Source of the DNA: JAZBPO01 sp036351675
Lineage (GTDB): Bacteria; Pseudomonadota; Gammaproteobacteria; Pseudomonadales; Azotimanducaceae
Assembly: GCA_036351675.1 (NCBI GenBank)
Contig: JAZBPO010000337.1
Coordinates: 1-8,602 of the forward strand
Direction of reading: 5' to 3'
DNA: 8,602 bases
Below the pieces are notes generated by a model that worked only from the letters and a program-made list of their open reading frames with translations, had not been told where the DNA came from and made no database searches. Position numbers and translations under genes: made by a program. Each line of letters starts with the position of its first letter. The stretch's first letter is position 1. This document shows positions 5,585 to 8,602 of the stretch, one piece after another.

Positions 5585-6516
5585 GTGGGCCTCGCGGCAG
5601 CCATGCCCGCGTTTCCTCGGAGCTGGTCACGATCCGTGACTGGATCCGCTATGCGAACACGGAGTTCGATCGCGCCGAACTCCACTACGGCCACGGCACC
5701 GACGAGCCCTGGGACGAGGCCGTGGCGCTCGTCGGCGGCTGGCTGCGCGTTCCGCCGGACCGGCTGGAGCCCATGCTCGATGCCCGCCTCACGGCGGCCG
5801 AGGGCGAGGCCCTCGCCGCCGCCATCCGCCGGCGCGTCGAGGAGCGCATCCCCGTTCCCTATCTGGTGGGCCGTGCCTGGCAGATCGGCGTCGAATTCAT
5901 CGTCGACGAGCGCGTGCTGATCCCGCGTTCACCCATCGCCCAGCTCCTCGACGAGGGCCTCGATCCCTGGCTCGGCGACGCGTCGCCGCGACGCATCCTC
6001 GATCTGTGCACGGGCAGCGGCTGCCTCGGCATCCTCGCGGCGCTCGCCTGGCCCGATGCGGAGGTGGTGCTCGCGGACGTCTCGGCCGACGCGCTGGCCG
6101 TCGCTGCGCGCAACGTGGAACGGTTCGCACTGGGCGACCGCGTGCACACGCTTGCTTCCGACGGCCTCGCCGCGATCGCTTCGGACGCGCAGTTCGATCT
6201 CGTGCTCTGCAATCCGCCCTACGTCGACGCCGCGGACCTCGCGGCCATGCCCGCCGAATTCCGGCACGAGCCGTCGCTGGCGCTCGCTGGCGGTGAAGAC
6301 GGACTCGATCTGGTCGCGGCCTGGCTGCCGCAGCTTGCCTCCCGCATGGATCGCGACGGGCTGCTGGTGCTGGAACTGGGCAATTCGGCGCCGGCCCTCG
6401 GGCGGCGCTTTCCCGGACTGCCGCTCGTCTGGCCGGAGCTAGAGCAGGGCGGCGCCGGTGTCGTCCTCGTCCGCGGGGAGGATCTCGCCGAACTCGGCGC
6501 GGCCGACGATCCGTGA
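5581..6516 (+). CDS. prmB: 50S ribosomal protein L3 glutamine methyltransferase
   Basis: This 311-aa S-adenosylmethionine-dependent enzyme methylates the N5 of a glutamine in ribosomal protein L3. The PrmB-specific N-terminal domain is clear: TIRDWIRYANTEFDRAELHY followed directly by GHGTDEPWDEA. VDERVLIPRSPIAQL (108-122) is the linker typical of PrmB rather than PrmC. The class I methyltransferase core has motif I LDLCTGSGC (140-148), an acidic residue Asp166 for cofactor ribose binding, and the glutamine-binding NPPYVD (211-216). Residues 227-243 carry FRHEPSLALAGGEDGLD, as in E. coli PrmB (310 aa). GAGGAG 8 nt before ATG 5581 supports the start, and the ATGA overlap couples it to the GIY-YIG gene. 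In many gammaproteobacteria prmB precedes aroC; here the next gene is a peptidase, so the context differs. Confidence 0.96.
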   Translation: MSGPRGSHARVSSELVTIRDWIRYANTEFDRAELHYGHGTDEPWDEAVALVGGWLRVPPDRLEPMLDARLTAAEGEALAAAIRRRVEERIPVPYLVGRAWQIGVEFIVDERVLIPRSPIAQLLDEGLDPWLGDASPRRILDLCTGSGCLGILAALAWPDAEVVLADVSADALAVAARNVERFALGDRVHTLASDGLAAIASDAQFDLVLCNPPYVDAADLAAMPAEFRHEPSLALAGGEDGLDLVAAWLPQLASRMDRDGLLVLELGNSAPALGRRFPGLPLVWPELEQGGAGVVLVRGEDLAELGAADDP

Positions 6517-6519
6517 CGG

Positions 6520-6541
6520 CCTGACGGTTCCGACCTTCAGG
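6520..6541. other. Imperfect hairpin between prmB and the peptidase gene
   Basis: CCTGACGGT (6520-6528) and ACCTTCAGG (6533-6541) pair at 8 of 9 positions around a TCCG loop, starting 4 bp after the prmB stop. It could be a terminator stem for the preceding operon or an operator for the peptidase gene. It lacks the T-tract of an intrinsic terminator, and TAGCAT directly after it could be a weak -10 element. The rest of 6517-6611 shows nothing else I can name apart from a G-run (6600-6605) that may serve as a ribosome site. Confidence 0.3.
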
Positions 6542-6611
6542 TAGCATCCGCGTGGACTCTGCCCGTCCGTCGGTCGCTCCGGCGGTCTCGCAGTTGTACG
6601 GGGGGTGCACG

Positions 6612-8602
6612 ATGGCAGGGATCGGAATCAGGGCGATCCGGGATACGGCAGGGCGCTTCGCCCTGTTCCTGCTGCTCCTGACGGCCGCGCTCGCTGCCCG
6701 CGCCGCTGAGCGCGACTGGACGCTGCTCGTCTATCTCGACGGTGACAACAACCTCGAGCCCTTCGCACTCTCGGATCTCGAGGAGATGGAGGCGGGTCAT
6801 CCCGGCGAAGGCGTCGAGGTACTGGTCCTCGTGGATCGGGCCGAGGGCTTCACGGCCGACTGGGACGACTGGACAGGTGCCAGGCTCTATCGGATCAGAC
6901 CCGATCGGTCTCTCGGCCTCGCTTCCGAGCTGCTCGAGGACTACGGCGAGATCAACATGGGCGATCCGGCAGTGCTGGAAGCCTTCGTCCGCGACGGGCT
7001 GGCGCGCTTCCCCGCCGAGCGCACGGGGCTCGTGTTCTGGAACCACGGCGGCGGCTGGTCGAATCTGGTCAACGACGACGCGGCGCCCGGCAGCCCGAGC
7101 GGTCACGATCACCTGACGCTGGAAGAGCTGCGCAGCGCCACCCGCGCGGGTCTCGACGCCGTCGGCGCCACCCGCCTCGACCTCATCGGCTTCGACATGT
7201 GCCTCATGGGGCAGCTCGAGACCATCGAGGCCGTCGGCGGCCTCGGGCGTTTCCTCGTCGCCTCGCAGGCCATCGAACCGGGCGACGGCTGGCCCTGGAA
7301 CCGGGTCGTCGCCCTGCTCGACGGTGACCTGTCCACCAGAGACGTGGCGACGGGGACCGTCGACGCCTTCGATGCCTTCTACCGGGCCCGCAACGAGCCC
7401 GTGACGACGCTCGCGGCCTACGACCTCGAGGCGGCGCCGGCGGTGCTGGAGGCGCTCGACACGGTGGCCGGGCGCCTCGTCCGGCGCGCCGACGAGAACT
7501 GGCGCGAGGTCGTGCGCGGACTCTTCTACGCCGAGTCCTACAACGAACTCGGCGACGTCAAGCGAGGACGGAATGCCCTGCAGAGCGTCGATCTGCGCCA
7601 CGCGCTCGCGAACGTGGCGGAAGCGGATCAGGGCCTCGCTCGCGACGGCGACTATCGATCGCTGCAGGCGGCGCTCGATCGCCTCGTACTCACGAGCCGG
7701 AACAGCGCACAGCATCGTCTCAGCAGCGGGGTCGCGATCTACGCACCGTTCCGCGCCGACCTCTACAACCCGGACTACGGCGCCACCGGCCTCGGCGCCG
7801 GCAACGCCTGGGGGCGACTGCTCGGGGCCGTGCACGGCGCGCAGGCGTCGGCTCCCTCCGTGCTGGAGATCTCCTCGATCCAGCTCTGGAACGACTACCG
7901 GGGGCAGCAGGTTCCCGACATCGTCCAGCTCGGTCAGGACGGTTTCCTGACGCAGGTCCGGGCGCGCAACGCGCTGCGGGCGCTCTGGTGGCTGGGCGAG
8001 CGCGATGCCGAGGGCGGGCTCCTGCTCTTCGACAAGGATGCGGGCACCTTCGGCGGCAGCTCCGACTTCGAACGCACGGAAAGGCCGAGTCGCATGGAGG
8101 CAGTGCAGGCCTATGCGGTTCCGGATGGCGAGAGCGAGATCTACTCGCGCTACGACGGGACGCGGCTGGTGGTGTCGAACGGCCGCGAGACCGGCCTCGC
8201 GACGCTCGATCACAGCGACATCGAGGCCCGCGAGAACGGTCTCTACTTCGTCGAGGTGATCTACGAACACCCGGACGACGGACGCTACGAGGGCACGCTG
8301 CGTTTCAACTGGCTCTGGGAGGCGGACAGTCTCGTCCTGGCGCTGCCGCAGCAGGACGGCCGCTTCGCCTACCGCAGCATCTCGCCACGGCCGGATGCGC
8401 AGATCCATCTGCTTGCGGATCGCTACGGCCGCGACGGTGCACTGAGGAAGATCGTGTCCTCCACGCTCACCTGGGGTGAAGGTCTCTCGCTGACCCTCGA
8501 GCTGGTCGAGCCGGGCGCCTACGCCGCGCTGATCGGTCTCGAGGACCTCGGCGGCAGATCGACCTTCGAACTCCGCGAGTTCGACGTTTCGCCGCGCAAT
8601 GA
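6612..8602 (+). CDS. Secreted clostripain-like cysteine peptidase (family C11), partial at window end
   Basis: At least 663 residues are open from ATG 6612 to the end of the window; the final bases are an incomplete codon. The N-terminus is a signal peptide: basic RAIRDTAGR, a hydrophobic FALFLLLLTAALAA, and a likely cleavage after ARA (residue 31). The mature protein begins with DWTLLVYLDGDNNLE, the first strand of the caspase-like C11 fold. The catalytic dyad is visible as FWNHGGGW (His145) and GFDMCLMGQLE (Cys197), 52 residues apart, close to clostripain. Asp195, two before the Cys, corresponds to the acidic residue tied to Arg preference in clostripain, so cleavage after Arg is a plausible inference. 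After about residue 420 the chain becomes beta-rich, with no motif I can name, perhaps a targeting or substrate-binding domain. Start support is a G-run 6 nt upstream. It lies 95 bp after prmB and probably has its own promoter. Confidence 0.9.
   Translation, partial: MAGIGIRAIRDTAGRFALFLLLLTAALAARAAERDWTLLVYLDGDNNLEPFALSDLEEMEAGHPGEGVEVLVLVDRAEGFTADWDDWTGARLYRIRPDRSLGLASELLEDYGEINMGDPAVLEAFVRDGLARFPAERTGLVFWNHGGGWSNLVNDDAAPGSPSGHDHLTLEELRSATRAGLDAVGATRLDLIGFDMCLMGQLETIEAVGGLGRFLVASQAIEPGDGWPWNRVVALLDGDLSTRDVATGTVDAFDAFYRARNEPVTTLAAYDLEAAPAVLEALDTVAGRLVRRADENWREVVRGLFYAESYNELGDVKRGRNALQSVDLRHALANVAEADQGLARDGDYRSLQAALDRLVLTSRNSAQHRLSSGVAIYAPFRADLYNPDYGATGLGAGNAWGRLLGAVHGAQASAPSVLEISSIQLWNDYRGQQVPDIVQLGQDGFLTQVRARNALRALWWLGERDAEGGLLLFDKDAGTFGGSSDFERTERPSRMEAVQAYAVPDGESEIYSRYDGTRLVVSNGRETGLATLDHSDIEARENGLYFVEVIYEHPDDGRYEGTLRFNWLWEADSLVLALPQQDGRFAYRSISPRPDAQIHLLADRYGRDGALRKIVSSTLTWGEGLSLTLELVEPGAYAALIGLEDLGGRSTFELREFDVSPRN

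Noticed and set aside
6537..8408. A 623-codon open frame on the minus strand opposite the peptidase gene
   Set aside because: The plus strand carries a complete signal peptide and C11 catalytic motifs in a frame open to the window end. The antisense product has no recognisable domain and shadow-type composition.

Overview
The window is G+C-rich, densely packed bacterial DNA. A prmB-type L3 methyltransferase, a SixA-like phosphatase, and an htpG gene behind a sigma-32-like promoter together point to a high-GC proteobacterium, most likely a gammaproteobacterium. This is an inference from gene content; no rRNA or other taxonomic marker is present. No tRNA, rRNA, insertion sequence, prophage or CRISPR array was seen.

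Layout. (1) Positions 1-749, + strand: the C-terminal half of a MATE-family multidrug/toxin exporter, cut by the window edge. (2) Positions 744-1642, - strand: a compact three-gene cassette read leftward. It encodes a 147-aa four-helix membrane protein, a 77-aa XRE-type helix-turn-helix regulator and a 71-aa two-helix membrane protein. Its last stop codon shares a palindromic TCATGA with the stop of the MATE gene. (3) Positions 1643-1799: a divergent control region. It holds three tandem 20-bp repeats of the form TGTACA-N8-GACA, a nested perfect 8-bp inverted repeat, and a sigma-32-like promoter facing htpG. (4) Positions 1800-6516, + strand: htpG (Hsp90), gpsA (glycerol-3-phosphate dehydrogenase), a sixA-like phosphohistidine phosphatase, a GIY-YIG small nuclease-fold protein and prmB (ribosomal protein L3 glutamine methyltransferase). 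From gpsA on, the genes are 2 nt apart or overlap by 4 nt, so they probably form one translationally coupled operon. (5) Positions 6612-8602, + strand: a secreted clostripain-like (family C11) cysteine peptidase, still open at the window end.

Most of the window is housekeeping: chaperone, phospholipid precursor synthesis, translation-factor modification. The part least explained by known biology is the cassette and its control region. A small XRE regulator sits between two small membrane proteins and apparently reads out through a three-copy operator shared with the heat-shock chaperone promoter. The predicted link, not shown here, is autoregulation of the cassette by its XRE protein and possibly some influence on htpG.

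No gene-free stretch exceeds 300 bases. The longest are 1643-1799 (regulatory, described) and 6517-6611 (a weak hairpin and a start region).
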